Below are positions 43,789 to 51,512 of a stretch of DNA of 64,000 nucleotides, piece by piece (within the stretch, counting starts at the first letter, position 1; each line of letters begins with the position of its first letter). The notes under the pieces were generated by a model. That model did no database searches, was not told where the DNA came from, and worked only from the letters and a program-made list of their open reading frames with translations. This DNA is from Blastococcus sp. KM273128 (lineage in GTDB: Bacteria > Actinomycetota > Actinomycetes > Mycobacteriales > Geodermatophilaceae). A program made the translations under genes and the position numbers. The DNA lies in contig NZ_SSXA01000005.1 of assembly GCF_021698975.1 (NCBI RefSeq), positions 1-64,000 on the forward strand, read 5' to 3'.

Positions 43789-44210
43789 GCGTGGATCTCC
43801 TTCGAGGGGAACGCAGGATGACGCGGTCACCGGTCGGTGGCGCGTCGGGGCTGGTGGTCGTGACCCGGCGGGCGGGTCAGGAGCGACGCGGCGGGGCGCG
43901 GTCCTGGCTGCGGCGCAGGACGTCGAGGCCCCGGAGGCCACGGGCGCGGCGGTTCATCGCGAGAGCGAGCCGGGCGCCGCCGGTCAGGGTGAAGGGCGGG
44001 TGCACGGAGGGGTGCGCTGCTGGTGCGGACACCGACGCCCCCCTCCGTGCCACCCGGCCTCGTTGCCGGAACGGGCACCATAACCGACGATCGCGTCTCG
44101 CATAGCACCCTTTCGGGTGACCGGTTCCCCGGCAGCCGCCATCGGCCCTGTCCCGAGGCCCCGTCCCGAGGCTCGTCCCGAGCCTGCGAGGGATGAGGAG
44201 GACGGGGTCC
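43789..44210. other. Structured intergenic region between hemW and the DksA-like gene
   Basis: About 420 nt without a confident gene. On the minus strand a TATGGT hexamer near 44078-44083 could be a -10. After it comes a long hairpin with an 11-bp stem (GCACGGAGGGG at 44002-44012 with its complement at 44040-44050). A 26-codon open frame (MNRRARGLRGLDVLRRSQDR...) follows from about 43956 to 43879, with a weak ribosome-binding site. This may be a leader, a small RNA or a short peptide gene; I see no basis for choosing. The right edge is a dispersed repeat. Confidence 0.4.
44172..44210 (+). repeat. Dispersed hairpin repeat, second copy
   Basis: The sequence TCGTCCCGAGCCTGCGAGGG continues ATGAGGAGGACGGGGTCC. 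It matches the copy at 18308-18349 (minus strand) at about 32 of 38 positions. Stem changes TCCC/GGGA against CCCT/AGGG keep pairing. It ends directly at the hemW stop codon. Shorter tandem pieces (GTCCCGAGG) precede it at 44150-44172. Confidence 0.6.
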
Positions 44211-45449
44211 TCAATCGGTGAGGTCGCGGACGACCGCGTCGGCGAGCAGCCGGCCGCGGTCGGTCAGCACGGCGCGCCCCGCGGCGTGCGCACCGGGCTC
44301 GAGCAGCCCGCCGGCGACCGCAGCCGCCGCCCGGACGCGCCCGCCGGCGGTGAGCGCGGTCAGCGGCAGCCCGGCGCGCAGGCGCAGCCCGAGCATCACC
44401 GCCTCGAGGGCCCGGTCGGCGTCGTCGAGCACCTCGGCGTCCTGCGCCGGGCTCTCACCGCGGGCCAGCCGGTCGGCGTAGGCCGCGGGGTGCTTGACGT
44501 TCCACCAGCGCACCCCGCCGACGTGGCTGTGCGCTCCCGGCCCGATCCCCCACCAGTTGGCGTTGGCCCAGTACAGCTCGTTGTGCCGGCAGCGCGCGGC
44601 CGCGGAGGTGGCCCAGTTGGACACCTCGTACCACTCGAACCCGGCCCGGCGCAGGGTCGCGTCGGCCTGCTCGTAGCGGTCGGCCAGCACGTCGTCGTCG
44701 GGCATGGGCAGCTCGCCGCGCTTGACCCGGCGGGCGAGCTTGGTGCCCTCCTCGACGATGAGCGCGTAGGCGCTGACGTGGTCGACCGGCGAGGCGAGGA
44801 CGGCGTCGAGCGAGGCCGCCCAGTCGGCGTCGGTCTCCCCCGGCGTGCCGTAGATCAGGTCGAGGTTGACGTGCTCGAACCCTGCCGATCGGGCCTCGTG
44901 CGCCGCCTCGACCGCGCGGCCTGGGGTGTGCCGCCGGTCCAGGGCGGCGAGCACGTGCGGTGCGGCCGACTGCATGCCGAGGCTCACGCGGGTGAAGCCG
45001 GCGGCGCGCAGCCGGTCCAGCGACGCGGGCGACACCGTCTCCGGGTTGGCCTCGGTGGTCACCTCGACGTCGTCGGCGACGGGGAAGAGCTCCCGGACGG
45101 CGGCGAGCACCGCGGCGAGGTCCTCCGCGGGCAGCAGCGTGGGCGTGCCCCCGCCGACGAAGACGGTGGAGACGGTGGGCAGCTCCGGGCCGAGGGTGCG
45201 GGCGGCGCGCTGCAGCTCCGCGATCGCGGTGCCGGCGTACTCGCCGCGGTTGGCGCCGGGCCCGAGCTCCTCGGAGGTGTAGGTGTTGAAGTCGCAGTAG
45301 CCGCAGCGGGTCGCGCAGAACGGCACGTGCACATAGAGGCCGAACGGCGTGGTCGCGAGCCCCTCGCGGGCACCGGGGGGGAGCAGGTCGGGGCCGGGCG
45401 AGCCGGACGGCGGGCCGGCGTCGTCGATCAGCGGCAGGACGGTGTTCAT
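44211..45449 (-). CDS. hemW: Radical SAM protein HemW (coproporphyrinogen III oxidase-like)
   Basis: A 412-residue radical SAM protein. The iron-sulfur motif is CATRCGYCDF near residue 45, and family blocks are VFVGGGTPTLLP, VEVTTEANPETV, FTRVSLGMQSAAPHVLAALDRRHTPG and NLDLIYGTPGETDADW. It resembles HemN but is of the HemW type, which binds heme and acts as a heme chaperone; true oxidase activity is not expected. The ATG at 45449 gives the usual length. Many old annotations call it HemN. Confidence 0.92.
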   Translation of the reverse strand: MNTVLPLIDDAGPPSGSPGPDLLPPGAREGLATTPFGLYVHVPFCATRCGYCDFNTYTSEELGPGANRGEYAGTAIAELQRAARTLGPELPTVSTVFVGGGTPTLLPAEDLAAVLAAVRELFPVADDVEVTTEANPETVSPASLDRLRAAGFTRVSLGMQSAAPHVLAALDRRHTPGRAVEAAHEARSAGFEHVNLDLIYGTPGETDADWAASLDAVLASPVDHVSAYALIVEEGTKLARRVKRGELPMPDDDVLADRYEQADATLRRAGFEWYEVSNWATSAAARCRHNELYWANANWWGIGPGAHSHVGGVRWWNVKHPAAYADRLARGESPAQDAEVLDDADRALEAVMLGLRLRAGLPLTALTAGGRVRAAAAVAGGLLEPGAHAAGRAVLTDRGRLLADAVVRDLTD

Positions 45450-45498
45450 CTGCTCCCAGTGTGCCGCGCCGGCGCGCGGGGGCGGCAGGATGCCGGGC

Positions 45499-46287
45499 GT
45501 GACCTCCGACCGAGTGCTGCAGGTGTCCCTCTCGCGCGGCGTCGCCACCCTGACGCTGGACTCCCCCGCCAACCGCAACGCGCTCTCCCGCGCGATGCGG
45601 GCGCAGCTGCGGGAGGCGCTGGCCGACGCGCTGGCCGACGACGCGGTGCGGGTGGTCGTCCTCGACCACACCGGCCGGGTCTTCTGCTCGGGGATGGACC
45701 TCTCCGAGGCCGCCGGCGGCTCCTCGGAGGACCAGGGGGTGCGCGAGTTCCCCGAGCTTCTGGAGCTGCTCTGGTCGGCGCCCAAGCCCGTCGTCGCGGT
45801 GGTGCGCGGACCGGCGCGGGCCGGAGGGGTCGGGCTGCTGGCCTCCTGCGACGTCGTCGTCGCGGCGTCGTCGGCCACCTTCGCCTTCTCCGAGGTGCGC
45901 CTGGGCCTGGTGCCGGCGGTGATCTCCGCCGTCGTCCTGCCGCGGATGACGACGCACGTGGCGCACCGGCTGATGCTCAGCGGCGAGGTGTTCGACGCGG
46001 CGACCGCGGCCGCCGGCGGGCTGGTCGACCTGGTGGCCGCCGACGACGAGGTCGACGCGGTGCTCGCCGGGCAGCTGACCGCCCTGGCCGCGGGTGCGCC
46101 CGTGGCCCTGGCCGAGACCAAGCGGCTGCTGCGGGCTCGCCAGCCCGGGCTCTCCTTCGAGCCGTTGCTCGACCTCTCGGCGCGGTTCTTCGCGGGCGAG
46201 GAGGGGCAGGAGGGGATCGCGGCGTTCCGCGCGAAGCGCCCCGCCCGCTGGGTGCCGGCCGCCGACGACCCCACCCGGGGCCAGTAG
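45499..46287 (+). CDS. Enoyl-CoA hydratase family protein
   Basis: A 262-residue crotonase-fold protein: VATLTLDSPANRNALSRAMRAQLREAL, VVVLDHTGRVFCSGMDLSEAAGGSS (oxyanion hole), KPVVAVVRGPARAGGVGLLASCDVVVAASSATFAFSEVRLGLVPAVIS. FSEVRLGLVPA keeps the Glu of the active-site helix, so hydratase chemistry is plausible. The GTG at 45499 lies 9 nt after AGGA; an ATG at 45490 is an alternative but sits directly on that site. The gene is divergent from hemW and ends in TAG. Confidence 0.9.
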   Translation: MTSDRVLQVSLSRGVATLTLDSPANRNALSRAMRAQLREALADALADDAVRVVVLDHTGRVFCSGMDLSEAAGGSSEDQGVREFPELLELLWSAPKPVVAVVRGPARAGGVGLLASCDVVVAASSATFAFSEVRLGLVPAVISAVVLPRMTTHVAHRLMLSGEVFDAATAAAGGLVDLVAADDEVDAVLAGQLTALAAGAPVALAETKRLLRARQPGLSFEPLLDLSARFFAGEEGQEGIAAFRAKRPARWVPAADDPTRGQ

Positions 46288-46389
46288 CGCTCTGCCCACC
46301 CCGGGTGGGCAGAGCACGAGGTCGCCGGGTGCGGAACCGTGGGAGGACGTAGGTGGCGATCAGCTGACGCGGGGGCTCACCGCTTCCCG

Positions 46390-47067
46390 CTACCGCGCGG
46401 GCAGACCCTCGCGGAGCCGGGGAACGCCCGGGCCGGAGAGCCGGTCCACGGCCGCCGCCGTCCGGCCGGTCAGCAGGAGGAGCAGCGCGTCGATCGGCCC
46501 TTCCACGCGCTGCCCTTCACCCGCCGCCCAGTCGGCGTCGGTCGCCACCAGCCGCAGGCCGGAGAGCCGTCGCCGGGTGTGGAAGGTGGTGGACATCGGC
46601 CACGGCATGGTCCACACCCGGGTCGCCGCGGTCACGGCGGCGTCCACCGGCATCGGACGCGGGCGACCGAGCGGCAGGGCGATGTCCTGCCCGTGCACCA
46701 GGACGTCGAGCAGCGGTTCGAGGTGGCTGATCCCCGGGGCCTTGCGCCGCGAGCCGGCCATCCCGCGGATCCCGGCGACCAGCTGCTCCCGCGGGACGGC
46801 GGCGGCGTGCCGGACGGCGCTGTCGTGGATCATCCGCTGCAGGCTGCCGCCCGCACGGACGAGGTCGGCAGTGGCCCGCGCCGGTCCGGTCTGCGCCAGG
46901 GCGAGGTGGGCGGCCACGTCCCGCACCCGCCAGCCCGCGCAGAGCGACGGGTGCTCCCACTCCGCCTCGGTGAGCCCGTCCAGCAGGTCGGCGAGGTCGA
47001 GCCGCTGCTGGTCGATGGTCGCCCAGACGGCGTCGACGTCCATGGTCAGGATCGGCTGCGGTCGCAT
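46390..47067 (-). CDS. Maleylpyruvate isomerase/DinB-like mycothiol-dependent family protein
   Basis: A 225-residue protein of the TIGR03083/MDMPI_N type. The opening is VWATIDQQRLDLADLLDGLTEAEWEHPSLCAGWRVRDVAAHLALAQ, where the conserved C-x-W-x-V-x-D-x-x-x-H block holds a metal-ligand His. A second His lies in LLDVLVHGQDIALPLGR. Members are mycothiol-dependent enzymes, mostly uncharacterised. The ATG at 47067 has GGGGAG 6 nt upstream. It is divergent from marR and is probably its regulated target. Confidence 0.85.
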   Translation of the reverse strand: MRPQPILTMDVDAVWATIDQQRLDLADLLDGLTEAEWEHPSLCAGWRVRDVAAHLALAQTGPARATADLVRAGGSLQRMIHDSAVRHAAAVPREQLVAGIRGMAGSRRKAPGISHLEPLLDVLVHGQDIALPLGRPRPMPVDAAVTAATRVWTMPWPMSTTFHTRRRLSGLRLVATDADWAAGEGQRVEGPIDALLLLLTGRTAAAVDRLSGPGVPRLREGLPAR

Positions 47068-47102
47068 GGCGCGCTCCCCGGAACTAGTAAGATCCCCGAA
47101 GC

Positions 47103-47132
47103 AAAGTAGTTCGAAATCCTGACTTCTGTCAA
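47103..47132 (-). promoter_or_regulatory. Promoter of the MDMPI-like gene, in the marR divergent gap
   Basis: On the minus strand TTGACA (47127-47132) and TACTTT (47103-47108) are separated by 18 nt and match a sigma-70-type promoter unusually well for this GC-rich DNA. The spacer contains TTCGAA, and the surroundings are AT-rich. The MarR protein encoded next door could bind here and control both genes. Confidence 0.6.
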
Positions 47133-47143
47133 GAAGGGTGCCG

Positions 47144-47587
47144 ATGACCGAGGATCCGATCGAGCCGCCGCTCGGCGTCCTGCTCTTCATCCCCTACCGG
47201 GCGCTGGAGAACCGGGTGCTCGAGGTGCTCGGCGCCGCCGGGTTCGACGACTTCACGCTCGCGCAGGCCCGGGTCATGCAGCGGATCGGCCCTTCCGGCA
47301 CGCGGCTGACCGAGCTGGCGGAGGCGGCGCAGGTGACCAAGCAGACGGCCAGCCACCTGGTCGACCAGCTCGAGCGCACCGGCTACGTCCGGCGCACCCC
47401 CGACCCGACCGACGCCCGTGCCCGGCTGGTACGCCTCGCCGAGCGCGGCACGGCCGCGCAGGCGGTCGCCGCCTCCGTCGTCGCCGACGTGGAGGCGGAG
47501 TGGCGCACCCACCTCGGGGAGCGCCGGTGGCAGCAGCTGCGGGATGCCCTCACGAGCCTGCGCGAGGTGACCGACCCCTACCGCTGA
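47144..47587 (+). CDS. MarR family transcriptional regulator
   Basis: A 147-residue winged-helix dimer-forming regulator: TLAQARVMQRIGPSGTRLTELAEAAQVTKQTASHLVDQLERTGYVRRTPDPTDARARLVRLAERG. The recognition helix and the DxRxR wing of MarR proteins are both present. The ATG at 47144 is 5 nt after AGAAGGG. It is divergent from the MDMPI-like gene, with 76 nt between starts, which suggests autoregulation and control of that enzyme. The ligand is unknown. Confidence 0.92.
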   Translation: MTEDPIEPPLGVLLFIPYRALENRVLEVLGAAGFDDFTLAQARVMQRIGPSGTRLTELAEAAQVTKQTASHLVDQLERTGYVRRTPDPTDARARLVRLAERGTAAQAVAASVVADVEAEWRTHLGERRWQQLRDALTSLREVTDPYR

Positions 47588-47636
47588 GGAGCGGCCGGCA
47601 GCTGGTTGCCGCGCAGTGGACGCCCACCCCCGGACG

Positions 47637-47672
47637 CTCTGCCTCTGAGTGCCCGGGCGCTCAGAGGCAGAG
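47637..47672. terminator. Bidirectional terminator between marR and selB
   Basis: A perfect 13-bp stem (CTCTGCCTCTGAG at 47637-47649 with its complement at 47660-47672) and a 10-nt loop. It lies in the gap between two converging genes, 16 nt from the selB stop. Confidence 0.85.
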
Positions 47673-47688
47673 TCACCGGGAGGTCCAC

Positions 47689-49434
47689 CTACCGGAGGCG
47701 GCGGGTGTTGTCGGGCAGCCGCTGGGTGACGCCCCGGCCGTCCAGCCACTCCGCGAGCGGGACGGCGACCCGGCGGCTGGTGCCCCACGCCTGGCGGGCC
47801 TGGCTGAGCGTGAACGGCTGGGGCACCGCCGCCAGCCGCTCGCGCGCCACCGCCTCGACGCCGGGCGCCAGGTAGACGCCCTCCCCCACGCGCACGAGCT
47901 GACCGCTGCGCACCGCCGCGGCGAGCTCCCGGCTGCCCAGCCCGGCAGCCACCAGCTCCGGGGCCTCCGGCGCCGCGAACGGGTCGGCGGCGAGGCGCGC
48001 GCGGACGGCGTCGACCGCCCGCTGCACCTCCGGTGGCAGCGCGGCGGCGCCGTCGACGACCCGGCCCCCGCGCAGCACGAGCGGCTCGCGGACCAGCGCC
48101 GGGACGAGTTCTGCGTCGGGCAGATCCAGCGCCCGCCGCACCACCTCGGCCGGCGGCCCGGGCTCCAGCGGCCGCAGGCGCCGGTAGCGCGTGACGACCT
48201 CGGGCACCCGGGCGGCGAGCTCGTCGGCGAGCCCGGCCGCCAGCAGCCACGGCCCGTGCCGCGTCGCCCCGGCGGGGACCGGCCAGCCCATCGCGGCGAA
48301 GTCGGCGGCACGGACCACCCGGCGGCGGGCCAGGGCGGCGGTGGCGCCGTCCGCCCCGTCCGGCTGGGCCGCGAGCTCGGCGGCCCGGCGCCGCGCGGCA
48401 CCGCGGCGTCGCAGCTCGGGCGGGTCGACGTCGCGCACGTCGGCACCGAGCACCCGGCGGGCGCCGGGGTCGCGCAGCAGCAGCCGGTCCCCGACCCGCA
48501 GCGGCAGCGGCGCGGCCAGGCGCAGGCGCACGGCCGCGCCGTCGAGCGGGCGCAGCCGCGCCCCCACGGTCGCCGAGCCGACATGCACCACCGGGCCGGC
48601 CGGCAGCCGGTCGTCGGGCACCGCGGTCAGCGTGACGTCGACGACGTCGGTCAGCCGGAAGGCGCCGGGCGTGAGCAGCGCGTCGCCCCGGGCCAGCTCC
48701 TCCACCGCGACGCCGCGCAGGTTGAGCGCCACCCGCGCGGTGGCCGTGGCCCGCTCCACCGGTTCGCCGAGGGACTGGACGCCGCGCACGGTCACCTCGC
48801 CGTCGCCCAGGACGAGCCGGTCGCCCGCCGCGACGGCGCCGGCGGCGAGCGTGCCGGTGACCACGGTGCCGGCGCCCTTGATGGTGAAGGCCCGGTCGAT
48901 CCACAACCGGACCGGCGCGGCAGGGTCCGGGGCGGGCAGCCCGCCGAGCAGGTGCTCCAGCGCGGCGGTCAGCTCCGGCACGCCCTGCGCGGTGACCGAG
49001 CTGACCGCGATCCCGGGCACCTCGCCCATCGAGGTCGCGGCGAGGCGCTCCCGCACGTCGGCGAGCACCGGTGCGGGGTCGGCGAGGTCGGCCTTGGTGA
49101 CGGCGAGCACGGCGTGCCGCACCCCCAGCGCGTCGAGGACGCCGACGTGCTCGGCGGTCTGCGCCGACCAGCCGTCGTCGGCCGCCACGACGACGAGCGC
49201 GGCCGGCACCGACCCCACGCCGGCGAGCATGTTGCCGACGAACCGCTCGTGCCCGGGGACGTCGACGACGGCGAGCCGGCGGCCCGACGGCAGCGTGGTC
49301 CAGGCGAAGCCCAGGTCGATGGTGAGCCCGCGGCGGCGCTCCTCGGCCCAGCGGTCGGGCTCCATGCCGGTGAGCGCCCGCACGAGCGCGGACTTGCCGT
49401 GGTCGACGTGCCCGGCGGTCGCGATCACGTCCAC
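47689..49434 (-). CDS. selB: Selenocysteine-specific elongation factor SelB
   Basis: A 581-residue GTPase that carries Sec-tRNA to the ribosome at a recoded stop followed by a SECIS hairpin. G1 is ATAGHVDHGKSALVRALTG, G3 is VVDVPGHERFV, G4 is TKAD. Two beta-barrel domains follow (DRAFTIKGAGTVVTGTLAAG). Winged-helix domains (from about residue 345) bind the SECIS. The start ATG overlaps the end of selA by 10 nt. The gene itself ends in TAG, the codon the locus tRNA-Sec should read, so this factor must not allow read-through there. Confidence 0.96.
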   Translation of the reverse strand: MDVIATAGHVDHGKSALVRALTGMEPDRWAEERRRGLTIDLGFAWTTLPSGRRLAVVDVPGHERFVGNMLAGVGSVPAALVVVAADDGWSAQTAEHVGVLDALGVRHAVLAVTKADLADPAPVLADVRERLAATSMGEVPGIAVSSVTAQGVPELTAALEHLLGGLPAPDPAAPVRLWIDRAFTIKGAGTVVTGTLAAGAVAAGDRLVLGDGEVTVRGVQSLGEPVERATATARVALNLRGVAVEELARGDALLTPGAFRLTDVVDVTLTAVPDDRLPAGPVVHVGSATVGARLRPLDGAAVRLRLAAPLPLRVGDRLLLRDPGARRVLGADVRDVDPPELRRRGAARRRAAELAAQPDGADGATAALARRRVVRAADFAAMGWPVPAGATRHGPWLLAAGLADELAARVPEVVTRYRRLRPLEPGPPAEVVRRALDLPDAELVPALVREPLVLRGGRVVDGAAALPPEVQRAVDAVRARLAADPFAAPEAPELVAAGLGSRELAAAVRSGQLVRVGEGVYLAPGVEAVARERLAAVPQPFTLSQARQAWGTSRRVAVPLAEWLDGRGVTQRLPDNTRRLR

Positions 49435-50741
49435 CGGCGCGCCACCTCCAAGACGGCGTCGGCGAGGGTCGCGTCGCCGTCCGGTGGCACGCTGCGCAGG
49501 TTGAGCAGGGTGCGGCCGTCCTCGACGTAGCCGACGACCGGCGTCGCGCCCAGCCGCAGCGGCTCGGCGAACTCCGGCGGCAGCGACACGGCGGCACCGG
49601 GCAGCGGGTGCTCGGGCGCCCCTCCCCCGCCGACGCGCGAGTCGGCGTCCACCGCGACGGCGGTCACGCCCCCGGCCACGAGGCGCGCCGCGAGCGCGCG
49701 GGCCCGCTCCCGCAGGTCGGCGACGTCGGCCGCGAGCATCTGCTGCACCGGCGGGAGGGGGCCGCGCAGCGTCGCCTCGAGGGCGGCCAGCGTCGTCTTG
49801 TCCACCCGGAACGCCCGGTAGAGCGGGTGCCGGCGGAGCCGTTGCACCAGCTCCGCCCGGCCGAGCACGAGCCCCGCCTGGGGGCCGCCGAGCAGCTTGT
49901 CGCCGCTGGCCAGCACGAGGTCCGCGCCCGCGGCGAGCGTCGTCTGCAGGTCGGGCTCGTCGGGGAGCGCGGGGTGCGGCCGGAGCAGGCCGGAGCCGAC
50001 GTCGGCGACCAGCGGCACACCGGTGCCGCGCAGCGCAGGCGCGAGCTCACCGACCTCGACGGCGCGGGTGAAGCCGCGCACCACGAAGTTCGACGGGTGC
50101 ACCTTGAGCACGGCGCCGGTGGCGGGGCCCAGGGCGGCGCGGTAGTCACCGAGCGCCACCCGGTTGGTGGTGCCGACCTCCCGCAGCCGGGCGCCGGTGC
50201 TCTCGAGCAGCTCGGGGATGCGGAAGCCGTCGCCGATCTCCACCAGCTCCCCGCGGGCGAGCACGAGTTCGCGGCCCTGCCCCAGCGCGGTGGCCACCAG
50301 CGCGAGCGCGGCGGCGCAGTTGTTCACGACGAGCGCGGCCTCCGCGGCGGGGACCGCCGCCAGCAGCGCCGCGATCGCCGCCTCGCCGCGCGGGCCGCGG
50401 CGCCCGGTGCGCAGGTCGAGCTCCACGTCGGTGGTGCCGCTCGCGGCCACGACCGCCTCGACCGCGGCCGTCGAGAGGGGCGCGCGGCCGAGGTTGGTGT
50501 GCACGACGACGCCGGTCGCGTTCACCACCGGGCGCAGGCTGCCGGCCACGGGCGGGAGGTCGGCGAGGACGGCCTCGACGGCGGCCTCGGGCGCGACCTC
50601 GCCCGACCGGATCCGCTGCTGGACGCGCTGCACGGCGCTCTTGACCAGGCCGCGTCCCAGCCGCTCGCCGGCCCCGGCCAGCCGGGGATCGGCGAGGAGC
50701 GTGTCGGTCCGGGGCACCTGGCGGCGCGGGTCGGTCGTCAT
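49425..50741 (-). CDS. selA: L-seryl-tRNA(Sec) selenium transferase SelA
   Basis: A 438-residue PLP enzyme that converts Ser-tRNA(Sec) to Sec-tRNA(Sec) with selenophosphate. It has the N-terminal tRNA-binding helices (residues 1-60), RPVVNATGVVVHTNLGRAPLS, ELDLRTGRRGPRG, VVNNCAAALALVATAL and the PLP lysine in LASGDKLLGGPQAG (Lys282). It starts with an ATG 31 nt after the tRNA-Sec gene. That gene, selA and selB likely form a single leftward transcript. Confidence 0.97.
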   Translation of the reverse strand: MTTDPRRQVPRTDTLLADPRLAGAGERLGRGLVKSAVQRVQQRIRSGEVAPEAAVEAVLADLPPVAGSLRPVVNATGVVVHTNLGRAPLSTAAVEAVVAASGTTDVELDLRTGRRGPRGEAAIAALLAAVPAAEAALVVNNCAAALALVATALGQGRELVLARGELVEIGDGFRIPELLESTGARLREVGTTNRVALGDYRAALGPATGAVLKVHPSNFVVRGFTRAVEVGELAPALRGTGVPLVADVGSGLLRPHPALPDEPDLQTTLAAGADLVLASGDKLLGGPQAGLVLGRAELVQRLRRHPLYRAFRVDKTTLAALEATLRGPLPPVQQMLAADVADLRERARALAARLVAGGVTAVAVDADSRVGGGGAPEHPLPGAAVSLPPEFAEPLRLGATPVVGYVEDGRTLLNLRSVPPDGDATLADAVLEVARRWT

Positions 50742-50771
50742 CGCCCCGCAGCGTAGGTGCGGGGCGGGAGC

Positions 50772-50867
50772 TGGCGGAGGCGGACGGGAATCGAACCCGC
50801 CTGGCCGAGATGCTCGGCCACGTCGGCTTTAGAGGCCGCGGGGGCCACCAGACACCCTGACGCCTCC
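50772..50867 (-). tRNA. selC: tRNA-Sec with anticodon CTA (UAG-decoding)
   Basis: A 96-nt tRNA including encoded CCA, much longer than normal, as expected for tRNA-Sec. The acceptor stem is GGAGGCG with CGCCTCC, the discriminator G. The long variable arm is an 8-bp hairpin (TGGCCGAG-CAT-CTCGGCCA), and the T-loop is GGGTTCGATTCCC. The anticodon loop reads CT-CTA-AA between CGGC and GCCG. The usual selenocysteine loop is CT-TCA-AA, so the anticodon is CTA and pairs with UAG. The outer anticodon-stem pair and the eighth acceptor pair are mismatched. selA and selB directly downstream confirm its identity. Confidence 0.95.
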
Positions 50868-50884
50868 GCGGCTGAGCCTACGGG

Positions 50885-51502
50885 GTGGAACTGTCGGAGG
50901 TCGGTGCCAGCATCCGCGGCGTGAACCGCACCGAGCACCGCACCCCCGCCACGCTGCCGCCGGTCGCCCTCACGCCCGAGGAGGCGGCCGCCGCCGCCGC
51001 CGCGCTGGCCGCCCGGCCCGAGGGCCCGTACGCCGCGGCCGGGCGGACGGCGCTGGAGAAGGTGCTGGCGGCGTTGGAGCCCGACCCGGCGCAGCGGGCG
51101 CGGCTGCTGGCGAGCAGCCGCCGGCTGGCCGCAGAGGCCGCGCGCGACGCCGAGGTGCGCCGCCACGTGGAGCAGGGGCTGGCCGAGCAGCGGGTGCTGG
51201 TGATCGGCTACCGCGACCGCGAGGGCCGCTGGTCGGAGCGGGCCGTGGAGCCGCAGCTGCTCGTCCGCGCCGGCGCCTCCGAGTTCCTGCTGGCCTGGTG
51301 CCGGGAGCGCCAGGAGCTGCGGTGGTTCCGGGAGGACCGGATCGGCGCCGCCGAGGTCACCGGGGAGCCGGCGCAGCGGCGCGACCTGACCGGCGTCGGT
51401 GCCCCGCCCTCGGCCGGGCACCCCGCCGGGCGGAAGCTGCCCCGCACCCCGCCGCCGCCCGGGCCACCCCGGCTCCGGGTGCTCCCCGGCGGCCGGGCCT
51501 AG
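50885..51502 (+). CDS. WYL-domain protein between tRNA-Sec and selD
   Basis: A 205-residue protein. The middle matches a WYL domain: QRVLVIGYRDREGRWSERAVEPQLLVRAGASEFLLAWCRERQELRWFREDRIGAAEV. It is preceded by a helical linker (PYAAAGRTALEKVLAALEP) like that in YafY-type regulators. The N-terminal helix-turn-helix of those regulators is missing, and the tail is proline-rich. It could be a ligand-sensing partner or a remnant. It begins at a GTG 18 nt from the tRNA-Sec 5' end, on the opposite strand, and ends in TAG 10 nt before selD. Confidence 0.78.
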   Translation: MELSEVGASIRGVNRTEHRTPATLPPVALTPEEAAAAAAALAARPEGPYAAAGRTALEKVLAALEPDPAQRARLLASSRRLAAEAARDAEVRRHVEQGLAEQRVLVIGYRDREGRWSERAVEPQLLVRAGASEFLLAWCRERQELRWFREDRIGAAEVTGEPAQRRDLTGVGAPPSAGHPAGRKLPRTPPPPGPPRLRVLPGGRA

Positions 51503-51512
51503 ATTCGGGTCC

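Noticed and set aside
51503-51512. Read-through of the WYL gene TAG as selenocysteine
   Set aside because: The TAG is followed after 10 nt by the selD start. There is no Sec-type motif around it and no apparent SECIS hairpin, so it is a normal stop.
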